Source: Schistosoma haematobium (Eukaryota > Platyhelminthes > Trematoda > Strigeidida > Schistosomatidae). Taken from it: a DNA stretch of 64,000 nucleotides. Below the pieces are notes generated by a model. It saw nothing but the letters and a program-made list of their open reading frames with translations, made no database searches and was not told the DNA's origin. A program made the translations under genes and the position numbers. The stretch spans positions 12,987,924-13,051,923 of the forward strand of contig NC_067202.1 in the NCBI RefSeq assembly GCF_000699445.3, given 5' to 3'. Position 1 is the first letter of the stretch; each line of letters starts with the position of its first letter. Shown here in pieces: positions 53,001 through 59,345 of this stretch.

Positions 53001-53576
53001 AGTTCATTTGAAAGGCTGTATTTCATTGGCTTTACATAGCCTCTACGATGGAAGTTAATACCTAGGATATCTATTTTTTTCGGGCAAGAAATCGAAACAA
53101 CAGATAAAACGTATGAAGCTTTTAGTTTTTTAAATAAATGTCTCTAATGACCGATACTTGGCCACTAATAACGGGTAGTATTACCATTGTGTACAATTAC
53201 AATTCACACAACAATGAGAAACACAAAGCATATTAAATACTGAAAATATCTTTCAAAAGTTATGTTTTTTGGACAGGATTACTTTATACGCATTCGGCTT
53301 TGAATGATCTTCAGACACATCCACAACAGCAAAAATGGTCTTAAACACGCCGAGTTTTACGAGCTTTTCTTTGGCAACCCTCACATTCTCAAAAAGGTCT
53401 CGTAAATTCTGTGATTTCACTAACCCCACAAACTTGATAAATCAAAGTTAAAATTGTGGATTATCAACTACTTGTTTTTTGACAATTGAATCGTGCGTCC
53501 TGTCCAATCCAGAAACAACAACTTCATCGATGGTTGCAGGTATGGACTCCAAATTAAAATACATTTCCGGAGGCAT
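29054..53576 (-). CDS. SAMM50: SAM50, sorting and assembly machinery beta-barrel protein
   Basis: Outer-membrane protein of mitochondria that inserts beta-barrel proteins (Omp85 family). Eight exons, minus strand, in coding order: 53576-53472 (ATG, MPPEMYFNLES), 53432-53283, 51149-50980, 48844-48645, 41413-41215, 39160-39022, 31592-31283, 29304-29054 (stop complement 29056-29054). All junctions are GT/AG with matching phase, and 1524 nt give 507 residues against about 470 in mammals. The first two exons form the single POTRA domain (VSGLDRTHDSIVKKQ, KEKLVKLGVFKTIFAVVDV, PNAYK|ITFKVEEKR). The rest is the 16-strand barrel, with the family's DRFFLGGP, ADAFWLTGAHLYAPLP and the C-terminal LRIELNYCFPMTYQSG. 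Exon 7 holds an Asn/Ser/Thr-rich insert (YETTLNNNNQQSLS and on) that explains much of the extra length. The first intron is 39 nt; the others are 1.9-7.4 kb. An in-frame upstream GTG/ATG region exists, but the chosen ATG aligns best with the start of POTRA. Confidence 0.93.
29435..29946 (-). mobile_element. Solo LTR, 512-bp family
   Basis: On the minus strand it starts TGTTATAACTTGTGGCC and ends GGGGCACAACA. It contains CCAAT-like boxes, a TATA box (GGTTTATATACCAACC) and AATAAAGCTC near the end. It is nearly identical to 38261-38772. The flanks GGAAG and GAAAG are an imperfect 5-bp duplication. It lies in the last SAM50 intron, same strand as the gene. Confidence 0.75.
30360..30545 (-). mobile_element. 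T element internal fragment
   Basis: Minus strand matches the middle of T (AATCCAAACCG to GCGTATGAGCC and TTTGGCCTATAATCC). Truncated at both ends; in a SAM50 intron. Confidence 0.5.
30755..31150 (-). repeat. SM-alpha-like repeat, split by a T element
   Basis: Left part (30755-30894) and right part (31092-31150) line up with the SM-alpha copy at 18440-18710: ATTGATCAATC, CGGATTGTTTCGAC, GATAGTGGCCAGCA, then CTCCAGAATTGATGTTCAC and CGACTCGAAAC-like DNA. The hammerhead itself is mostly lost. Confidence 0.6.
30895..31076 (+). mobile_element. T element with internal deletion, 15-bp target duplication
   Basis: It has the T 5' part (AATGCCCTGGTATAGTCGAG, CCCTCTTGAAATGCGCTC, TTTACAAAATTGG) joined directly to the T tail (CTTCTTGTACCAATG, TTTAAATAAATGG). 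It is flanked by ATCTGCACGCTCCAG (30880-30894) and ATATGCACACTCCAG (31077-31091), which match at 13 of 15 bases. This is a target duplication of LINE-type length. Confidence 0.75.
31728..32235 (-). mobile_element. Non-coding T element, near full length
   Basis: Minus strand copy of T, from CCCTGGTACGACCAAG near 32220 to the tail CTCCTTGTACCAATGTTTAA at 31732. A 91-codon frame on the minus strand has no family motif, and its translation is not kept in the other T copies. Confidence 0.7.
32555..36820 (+). mobile_element. LINE A (RTE-like non-LTR retrotransposon), 5' truncated, split by a Penelope-like element
   Basis: Begins inside the apurinic-type endonuclease domain (LTWRPPAPNQRWTQIDHI, SDHALIRARI), continues through the linker, and enters the reverse transcriptase (LGRAAGQDGLAPEVFKYGG, IPSDWSQSLIVQIYKRG) to about 33624. 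It resumes near 35337 with ASFRPGRGCIDHIFTIRQVL, VVFLDLKAAFDSVDREVLW, GVRQGCPLSPFLFNFIID and LEYADDIVLFGED, then the C-terminal LRWLGHVLRMPEHRLPRRAM and WRRCIRSIFP. There is an in-frame stop at 33103-33105, a frameshift near 35690-35735 and a stop at 36105-36107, so it is dead. About 40 codons of the reverse transcriptase are missing at the Penelope junction. The 3' end has CTACGTTGTAGCTGACTGAC. It lies in a SAM50 intron, opposite strand. Confidence 0.88.
33625..35336 (-). mobile_element. Penelope-like element, 5' truncated, inserted in LINE A
   Basis: One 487-codon frame (35295-33832), with the open frame continuing upstream to about 35336. Reverse transcriptase motifs: GLPKIHK (10-16), FDVNSLFTNVP (78-88), GVAMGSPLGPLLADVF (139-154), YKRYVDDILVV (172-182), LPFLDILLSR (~215-224). 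A GIY-YIG endonuclease domain follows: VYQFKCVCGHTYIGRSNRDL, then an R..EH helix, and RFIEALAIRKF near the C-terminus. This order is diagnostic of Penelope-like elements, and a schistosome member (Cercyon) has been described. The N-terminal part of the usual protein is missing. The 3' region has short AAT repeats (33774-33787). The frame is intact apart from truncation, so the copy may be young. Confidence 0.92.
36985..37359 (-). mobile_element. Candidate LTR-like repeat
   Basis: Minus strand starts near TGTTGGGGTGACCCAG. It has two CCAAT-type boxes (CCAATCAGCTTT; TGATTGGCTG), a TATA-like CTATAAAAACCC and an end near TTAGCA. The layout fits a ~375-bp LTR, but I see no second copy in this window and no clear target duplication. 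Confidence 0.35.
37440..37760 (+). pseudogene. LINE C fragment, C-terminal coding end
   Basis: Broken reading of NNLLWQRTNWLPTQ, then RELEADFKRVNRSCQ and a CPTRCNGRK-like end, followed by GGGCGTAAGTATGTGAG. Same family as the minus-strand copy at 15365-15625. Stops show it is dead. Confidence 0.6.
38261..38772 (-). mobile_element. Solo LTR, 512-bp family
   Basis: Nearly identical to 29435-29946 and in the same orientation, with the same TATA box and AATAAA. The flanks GTTTT and ATTTT are an imperfect 5-bp duplication. It is in the same SAM50 intron as the LINE A/Penelope nest. Confidence 0.75.
39632..39951 (+). mobile_element. Candidate LTR-like repeat
   Basis: Starts TGTTAGCGGAGTATAG and ends TTCATAACA (TG...CA). 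It has a GATTGGCTAC box and ACTATAAACACAC inside. No second copy is seen here and the target duplication is unclear, so this is tentative. Confidence 0.35.
40080..40145 (-). mobile_element. Relic of the tRNA-hammerhead SINE
   Basis: The complement of the SINE 3' end (AGGACAAAATGGCTGTCC, AGTGCTTCTAGG) with a damaged ribozyme core. Only the last part of the element is left. Confidence 0.45.
40733..41002 (+). mobile_element. Solo LTR, short Gypsy-type family (270 bp), TSD CTAT
   Basis: Starts TGTGGTGTGTGCTACTGC and ends TTCACTACA. It is flanked by CTAT at 40729-40732 and 41003-41006. It lies in the SAM50 intron between exons 41215-41413 and 39022-39160, opposite strand. Confidence 0.87.
42577..42766 (-). 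repeat. 3' LTR of the Gypsy element, first ~80 bases missing
   Basis: Matches 46239-46428 and then stops abruptly at 42766, where integrase coding DNA begins. The U3 start (TGTGGTG... through the AGAAGATTGG-type segment) is absent, so a deletion has fused the end of pol to the middle of the LTR. Confidence 0.85.
42739..43500 (-). pseudogene. Gypsy integrase core and C-terminal part, frameshifted
   Basis: Core frame 43500-43015 has the D,D35E triad: DMMGPF, LTDQGPCFKSDEF and YHPQTNGLAERNNRTLREWL. The C-terminal GPF-like part is in another frame (42969-42739: FAVGDPVKCRERKSN, LVPKWEGLYFITER) and runs straight into the clipped 3' LTR. Confidence 0.8.
43460..44674 (-). pseudogene. Gypsy RNase H and integrase zinc-binding domain
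   Basis: Starts in the thumb, then RNase H (TVATDASNHGVCAVLSQ, STIEKECLAIVWAVDKWRPY, HIETDHKPLQWL), a tether (GHVPGEENVMADYLSR), and an HHCC zinc-binding domain (HECHQVAHTG ... CQQCQLVKSD). A frameshift near 43490 separates it from the integrase core. Confidence 0.85.
44622..45407 (-). pseudogene. Gypsy reverse transcriptase
   Basis: Reverse transcriptase motifs are KYRFCVDFRELNNIT, FTVLDLRSGCWQLPV, FKRMPFGLAGAPFTF and VYGDDVVVYS, so the catalytic YxDD box is intact as YGDD. The frame breaks at about 44640 before the thumb and RNase H. Confidence 0.85.
45346..45669 (-). pseudogene. Gypsy protease remnant
   Basis: Aspartic protease with catalytic LIDTGAAVSLIG and the later LGVDFLREVKAIVDF. 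It overlaps the reverse transcriptase frame by about 60 bases in another frame, which shows a frameshift. Confidence 0.8.
45789..46286 (-). pseudogene. Gypsy gag remnant
   Basis: A 165-codon frame starting within the 5' LTR. It contains REEALPKFRLVRLSVDGDP, LLASQFIESMP and a coiled-coil-like VEKKIEELEREIAAIRM. A CYARGGTGH end may be a remnant of a zinc knuckle (CxxxGxxGH). It is short for gag, so the 5' part is probably deleted. Confidence 0.6.
46239..46508 (-). repeat. 5' LTR of the Gypsy element (270 bp)
   Basis: Minus strand starts TGTGGTGCGTGCTACTTAT at 46508 and ends CTTCACTACA at 46239. Just inside is TT, then TGGTGTCGCTGCC, which begins with TGG like a primer binding site; the tRNA is not identified. 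Confidence 0.85.
48975..49687 (-). mobile_element. Diverged 512-bp-type LTR, split by a T element
   Basis: Left part (48975-49095) and right part (49433-49687) together line up with the 512-bp LTR: TGTTATGAG end, TCTCACACTCACAGTCACTT, then GGTCTGGTTTGCTTGTATAT and ATTAACAGGGCG, ending ATCATAACA. It is more diverged than 29435 or 38261. The T element fills 49096-49432. Confidence 0.6.
49096..49432 (+). mobile_element. T element, 5' truncated, nested in an LTR
   Basis: Runs from TGGCTATGGAGGATCCACC through GGGCTTCAGGATCCTGAGTG and TGTTTGGGTCGAAGGCTC to the tail GTACCAATATTTATGTGTTC and AAATAAATGAAA. Confidence 0.7.
51350..52470 (-). pseudogene. Degraded LINE A fragment
   Basis: Minus strand carries LINE A C-terminal coding parts: STPELRIGSEVVEHVENVTY and LVSPNGLVSEEISARIQKA (52278-52096), HVLRMPKHRSSRRAML (51888-51700), and the 3' end at 51350-51420 (TGACTGACTG complement). 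The AGTCAGTCAGTCAGC at 51350-51362 is the complement of the LINE A 3' end. It flanks the SAM50 exon 50980-51149 on the upstream side. Confidence 0.75.
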
Positions 53577-55309
53577 GTTCACAAAAATGGAGTTACTGAT
53601 CAACTCGAATTTAGAGTCAAAATAGAAGATCGGGAGTACAGCAGACCAAGTAACGAACAGCTTTCTAATAACCGCCTTCACAGCTGTAGTAACAAGGTTG
53701 GCCTGAGCCTCAATAATCAATGTCTCCTCGAACTAGTAAAATTTGTTTAGTTATTTAGCGCTTGGATAAAGAATTATTAGAACCGCCTGATCTGAGAGAT
53801 ATTTGAACAAGAAGCGCAGAATAAACGTGATATTTACTTTCACTGTATTTTAGTATACTATTAGTACAAATTTGGAATTAATTTCAACAATTTTTAGGGC
53901 TTCACTTGTGATTCTTATAATAAAAATTCAATTTCGTTCACTTCCACTTCTTACCATTAAGTTCTCATTTTTAACTGTCAGCGACAGTGGATAAATAACT
54001 ATACTGCATTTATTACGTGATTGCCTGAGTAATGAAATGACATCTTCGTATGATTAACTTGCAAAGAAAAGATATAACTCGTCTTTCCATCGTATGTATG
54101 AAAGAAGAACAAATCACGAGGGTGAGTAGGCTAGACTATAACAAAAAACATAAAGTTGCCATAGATGTCTGTAGTTAAACCGCGTCTTTACACGTAACAC
54201 CTTGATAATCGAAAGACACCAGCACAGACAAGTCAGAAGCCCAAAGTTAAGGAGTTCGGAAATATCTTTATAAAGCTACTGACTTCTAGAGAAACGTCTG
54301 ATCTAGGCTGGTTAATAGTCAAAATGGATGCGTAGCACGGGTATCTATTGGTGGTTTGGTATAGATGCGTGACCAAGCGCCTTTAGCTTGAGTGTGTCCA
54401 GTAGATGATATGAACACATTACTTAGCAATCGGTTGGAAATGCATCGTCTTCAACCCGATGCATATAAGGATATTATAGATAGGGTTATCAATTAAACAA
54501 AAAGTGGTTGTAGACATGTGTTAGAAGCCTGGCGTCGTTTAAGAAGTGAAGACGACGTTTGCTGAGTACAGATGCCATGATTGGTCATTGGTTGAACGTC
54601 TGAAACAGAAGTTTCTTCTCCTAAGAGTCCGACCACTCCAGGCTTACCTCATGAGTGGTTCGCTGATCTGATCACAATTTGAAGGAACGAGTGTATACTT
54701 CGTGAGCACAAATCTTCCATTTAATCTCACATATGCACTTAGGCAAACCCCATTTAGGCAACGGCTGTAAGAAGAAGCATTTTATAGGTTAAGTTGGATA
54801 AATCCAGTGCATGGATTCGTTTACGCAAATAAACGTTAAAAGGTAGGAGCGTGAAACCGAAGCCAAGAGGAGGTGGAAAGCGTGTCAACTCTCTGCACTA
54901 CTCATTACAAGCGCTCATGTATTTCAAAACAGTTAATGCGTAGTATTGCAAATACACAGGAACCAGATAAAATAATGAATGATAGATAAACTCACACAGG
55001 TACACACAAAGGGACACAAGGACATAAAAACAAAACGTGTTTGCGTGCTGGTGGCCGCAAGAGTTTACGAAAACCATTAGGATATTATGAAAATAAAAAT
55101 GTCTCGACGGTCACATGTATGACATATTAAGGTCCATTCTAAGATAAGGGGAACCATGTAACTTTTTGCTAGTACAAGACACTATATTAGTGGTGACATT
55201 TGTTTGTTCATTCGGAAGCGTTACTTCTAGCATATAAAATCCAAACTAAAGCAATTATCAAATGTTATGAATTTAAAATCCAGACGGTTCATAAAACAGC
55301 TGAGGCTAA
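53577..55309. other. SAM50 upstream region, no feature seen
   Basis: Region between the SAM50 start codon and the candidate exon at 55310. It should hold the SAM50 promoter and 5' UTR, but I see no distinct TATA or initiator that stands out. Confidence 0.4.
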
Positions 55310-55433
55310 ATGTCTAACACACCGGGTGTTCAAAGAAAGCTTCATGGCGATCTAAGTGATGCCGTATTAAGGGGCACACCGAGAATCAATCGGAATCTGT
55401 TGACACAAAAAATAGACCACAGCTGTAATTATG
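55310..55433 (+). CDS. Candidate first coding exon of an unknown gene
   Basis: ATG at 55310 directly after an in-frame stop, then 41 open codons (MSNTPGVQRKLHGDLSD, AVLRGTPRINRNLLTQKID) and a strong donor G|GTAAGTT at 55434. The composition is basic and varied, unlike the random frames around it, and no repeat matches here. I cannot place the next exon: the phase (1) does not join to the exon at 62222. No function is proposed. It could be a chance frame. Confidence 0.35.
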
Positions 55434-56697
55434 GTAAGTTCTCTAAATCGTCGCCTGTAAAATCATAGTTCACCTCCTTAATAATACCACCATAATAATA
55501 GAATTGATCCCAATATTGTACATTTGTGACGATCTGACCACCTAACCAATAAGATCTTACTTGGAAGCCACGTCATTCACTACAATGACTCGACCTATCT
55601 TGACGATCAACAGTATGACGTCCAGTATTGCTGAAGAACACAGTCGAGCAGGGAAGAGAGTAATATATTTGATGGAAAAATCATGAGTCTTAGAGTTGCA
55701 TGTTGAAAGCAGATTTCAGCATTTATAAACTCAGCTTCAAAGGTCTCGTGGTTAGAAACCAGTAGCGCTACAGGCTCGTACAAGCTCGATGAGATGATAA
55801 TTTTGATGTAATTACAAAGGTCAGAATGCACTGTATTTTATACCAACTAACAGAAAATATTGTTGCTGTTTTCTTCACTCGCTCTGGGAACACTAAGCTT
55901 TTCGTGTTATTGACAAAAGAAAACAGAAAAGTGGTGAAAAGGTCTTTATCTAGATCTTCGCGCAGTAACAGTGGAGAGTGGGATTATTTGTTCACACAAA
56001 CAAAGCCTCTCAACATTCAATATAAGATAATAGGAAATAAAACGCCTATACAATATAAGGAGGTGAATGAACACTTGAACTATACTGTTTTGATATATGC
56101 TTAGTTGTTTGAGGTGAAATCTTAACCAACCAACCTAAGCTGTCACATTAGCTTCCCCCTAGAATCGACTTCCATAGGAACGTCGGTTTGACTAACCTAT
56201 CTATCAAAAACATCTTAGTTCTGTCTTCTCAGCCCAAGGGAGAATTATCAACTCGCTCACTGTTTGACTTCCAATCAATTACGACTAACTTCGTCTGGCA
56301 ATCGCCGCTAGTCCATGGATGTCCCTTCATTTGCTAGCTTGTCATTTTATTTTGTAGCATGTGATTTCTTCTACTACTATCGCTGACGGTTTGCTACGTG
56401 CTCGCAAGAGAAAGAAAAATATTCGAAATAATGATATAAACAAAGTAGTTCAAAAGTTGAGTAAAACGAATACATCCAGAAAACACAGTTAAATTAATAA
56501 TATACAATAAAAACGTTTAAATCAGCCAAATGTTTTCAGTTCTCCCGTGACAAGCATCATTACATCATTACAGTTCTTGATTGTACATTATCAAAGGAAT
56601 ATAGTTGCAAGTTGGCTGCACATAAATACTTGCCTCTTTTATGCTGATTATCAACATTCATCTCAAACTTTTTCATAAACAGACATTTCTGCCGTTT
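55434..56697. other. No recognised feature
   Basis: A 92-codon frame at 55826-56104 has no motif, acceptor-donor structure or relative that I can name. Otherwise nothing is seen. Confidence 0.4.
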
Positions 56698-56972
56698 TGT
56701 AGTGAATAAAAACACAAGTGGGGGCAATCGAATGTATTTGAATACAAAATACGGAACAACTTAGTAAAATCTGAGAACCGTACAGTAAATTCTTCATTTA
56801 CAAAATGTCAATCAGTCGTATCAGACTTCATCGTTCTTTCGTTTCCACACCAATAATTCCCTGTTCTCGTTCTCTTTTCTTTGATCTTCCCAACCTTCTA
56901 CCTCCAGGCATTCCACTTTCGATTCATGATGCCTATTATTTATATCTACCGACATCAGCAGCATACATTACA
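56698..56972 (-). repeat. 3' LTR of the CsRn1-type element (275 bp)
   Basis: Minus strand starts TGTAATGTATGCTGCTG and ends TATTCACTACA. The 4-bp flanks (GTTT and GATC) do not match, which fits an LTR joined to element DNA on its right rather than a solo LTR. Confidence 0.7.
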
Positions 56973-57125
56973 GATCTACTTCTCAATGCATCCATTTATC
57001 ACTTTATAGTTGCAGTGGTCACATGATGTTGTTTGTGTTTGAAGTTGTGTTTGTAAAGCATCGTCACATTTAAATACTACGTAAGGTTTATTAGCTATAC
57101 ATAAATAAAAGATAATTTATTCGAT

Positions 57126-57560
57126 TTAATGCTGAATGATGAAATGAATGCCAAGTACAGAATACAGTGAGTTCAATGAGTAAAGAGTAGAAATTACTAT
57201 TGAAGTTGAGAATAAAAGAAAATGGATACATTTTGTTGTAAAAAGTACTTCTATACAACTAATAAGAAGGTTTAGTCGATCAGATACCAGGACATACGTT
57301 AAGGGCTTGTTGTTGGTGAATAAGATGAATTGACGTCCTTCAAGTGCATGCCGGAAATTTTTGATGGCGCAGTAGGCTGTTAGCAGCTCTCGACCAAAAG
57401 CGCCATATCTCGTCTCCGTGGGAGTGAGGCGTCCATTATCCGAAAGCCGTTGGAACAATAGTGTAAGATGTTGATAATGTTCATCTACGTTTAATGATGC
57501 AATTAGCAGGTCATCAGTATAGACGTGAACAAAATCTAGGTCTCGTACAATGCTATCGAT
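57126..57560 (-). pseudogene. CsRn1-type RT end and RNase H remnant
   Basis: Contains YTDDLLIASLNVDEHYQH (catalytic box YTDD), then a jump to TPTETRYGAFGRELLTAYCA and HALEGRQFILFTNNKPLTYV. The expected segment between the RT thumb and RNase H is missing, so an internal deletion is present. RNase H also stops early. Confidence 0.75.
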
Positions 57561-57566
57561 AAACCT

Positions 57567-58451
57567 TTAGAAAGTTTGAGCAGCATTTCGTAATCCAAAA
57601 GGCATTCGTAGGAACTCAAACAAACCGAAAGGAGTCGTGATAGCAGTTTTTTCGATATCTTCAAGAGCGACTGGGATCTGATGATATGCTCGTACCACAT
57701 TGATCTTAGAAAAGATAGTCGTGCCCTTGAGTGATGCCGTGATGTCGTGTATGTGGGGGATGGGGTAGCTATCAAAGCGTGTAACTGCGTTTAAAGCTTG
57801 GTTGTCGCCGTATGGTCTCCAACTAACCCCATCCCTTTTGCGCACCATATGAAGAGGAGAGGCCTATGGACTGTGAGAAGGACGAACTATACTAGTAGCT
57901 ACTAAATTGTCGAACTCACGTTTAGCGAAAGCTAATTTGTCCGGTGCCAGTCGGCGAGGTCGTGCCGTTACTGGTGGCCTGTGGGTGACTATGTGGTGTA
58001 CCACACGATTGGTCACCGATGGAAGCTTTTCAAGTGGTTTAGTTAGTGAGGGGAATTTCTCGAATAAAGCGTGGAGTTTATCGTCACGCGAATAAAAAGT
58101 GCCTAGGATTCGGTGCGCGTTCATGCGGGCTTTGCAGCCCACGAATTTGCTGTTCGACGAAGTATCGATTAGCTGCAGCCGACGTGAATCGACAAGCAAT
58201 TCATAGTGCTGTAGGAAATCGATACCTAGTAAGGCTGTGATAACATCAGCAATGATGAACGTCCACAGATACCGTCGTCGGTTGCCCAGGTTGACCGCGA
58301 GTTGTTGTGTACCGTATGCAGGAATGACTGAGCTATTCGCAGCGCGTAGTCGAAGCACTGTGGCCTGTGACTTGCTGCTACCTCGTGGTATGACAGAGAC
58401 TTGGACCCCAGTGTCTACTAGGAACCTGGAGTTTGTGCGGTAATCAAGCAC
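57567..58451 (-). pseudogene. CsRn1-type protease and reverse transcriptase
   Basis: Protease FLVDTGVQVSVIP and ALLGIDFLQHYELLVD (58451-57867), one in-frame stop, then [38 protein letters not shown] and [15 protein letters not shown] (57848-57567). Confidence 0.82.
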
Positions 58452-58453
58452 AC

Positions 58454-59345
58454 AGAATAAACGGCCAACCTGGGGTGAAGGGCCGGCGAGTACGGCCGCT
58501 CTTACTCATCGGTTTCGGAGTTTCTCGCCTTGTATGAGCATGGTGCTCGACAACGGCGGGTGCCAGACCCGATGAACCGGTAGAACTAACACCAGTGTTC
58601 ACTCTCTTCCGAAGCCGCCTGTCGGCGTGGCTTGGAAGATGTCCTGGTTGGCCGAGTGGTGACGGCTTTGCGGGAACGTGAACGAGCTCGGGGGACGTAG
58701 GGTTGGGGCACGTTACAACGGTTTCGAAAACTAAGACCTGTGTGAATGCACCCGTCCCTATCTCCTTGAGCCGAGGAGTGACCGGCGTCCATGTTTGTAT
58801 TCGGACGTGCCATTGAGGCAACTATATAACTGTCTCTGTTACTAGTCCTCCCTAAAAATTGGTCTGCTGTGAGGACTACCTGATGAAGTGGTGCGTCCTC
58901 GAGCAGGGCCGTTACGGTAGGGTTGGATGTGAGCTGGTGATGAATCGAGCCACAATCCTTTGACTATTTCCGAGTCAGCTGCTGTTGGTCCTGCAAGAGA
59001 TTGCAGGCACGTGAGGTGGTGGCTTGGTTTAGCATCACCCAGGGGGTGACGTGCTAACAATGTCGTCAATCGTTCCTCCCCCGATGGGAGGAGATGTCTG
59101 AAAATTGCCTCTTTGAGGCAATTGTAAGCATTAGGTGCATTGGAATTGAGGACAACCTCACGTACAGCTACTATATGGTCCTCGGGTAGTGATTCGAGAG
59201 CGAACGCATACTTTCGCCTTCGGCTCGTAATGCAGCGAGTCTCATATTGAAACTCTAATGCGGCAAACCAGACTTCTGGGTCATGGGAAGTAAATGATGC
59301 AGGTCGAAATTGGATGGCCTGTACGTCTGAGTCTTTGATATTAAT
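58454..59345 (-). pseudogene. CsRn1-type gag
   Basis: Gag in two or more frames. The first, from 59345, has FRPASFTSHDPEVWFAALE, LPSGEERLTTLLARHPLGD and QSLAGPTAADSEIVKGLWLD; a frameshift near 58930 is followed by Arg/Ser/Pro-rich sequence and a Cys/His cluster just before the protease. Confidence 0.75.

Larger units (their letters stand above)
56698..59345 (-). mobile_element. Gypsy element of CsRn1/Boudicca type, degenerate, internal deletion
   Basis: Minus strand from 59345: gag, protease, reverse transcriptase, RNase H start, then a 3' LTR at 56972-56698. Integrase is absent and no 5' LTR is seen up to 60000. Gag reads DSDVQAIQFRPASFTSHDPE and TTLLARHPLGDAKPSH, with a CWY...CRAPCSY-like cysteine/histidine cluster typical of the CsRn1 clade. 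A frameshift lies in gag near 58930, a stop replaces Trp at the protease/RT junction (57864-57866), and RT has a 1-nt shift near 57567. The schistosome Boudicca element is the likely relative. Confidence 0.85.

Noticed and set aside
55826..56104. 92-codon open frame as a small gene
   Set aside because: No motif, no splice context and no recognisable relative; length is within chance for the region.
58046..58443. Plus-strand open frames over 57900-58450
   Set aside because: They are shadows of the minus-strand protease of the CsRn1-type element.
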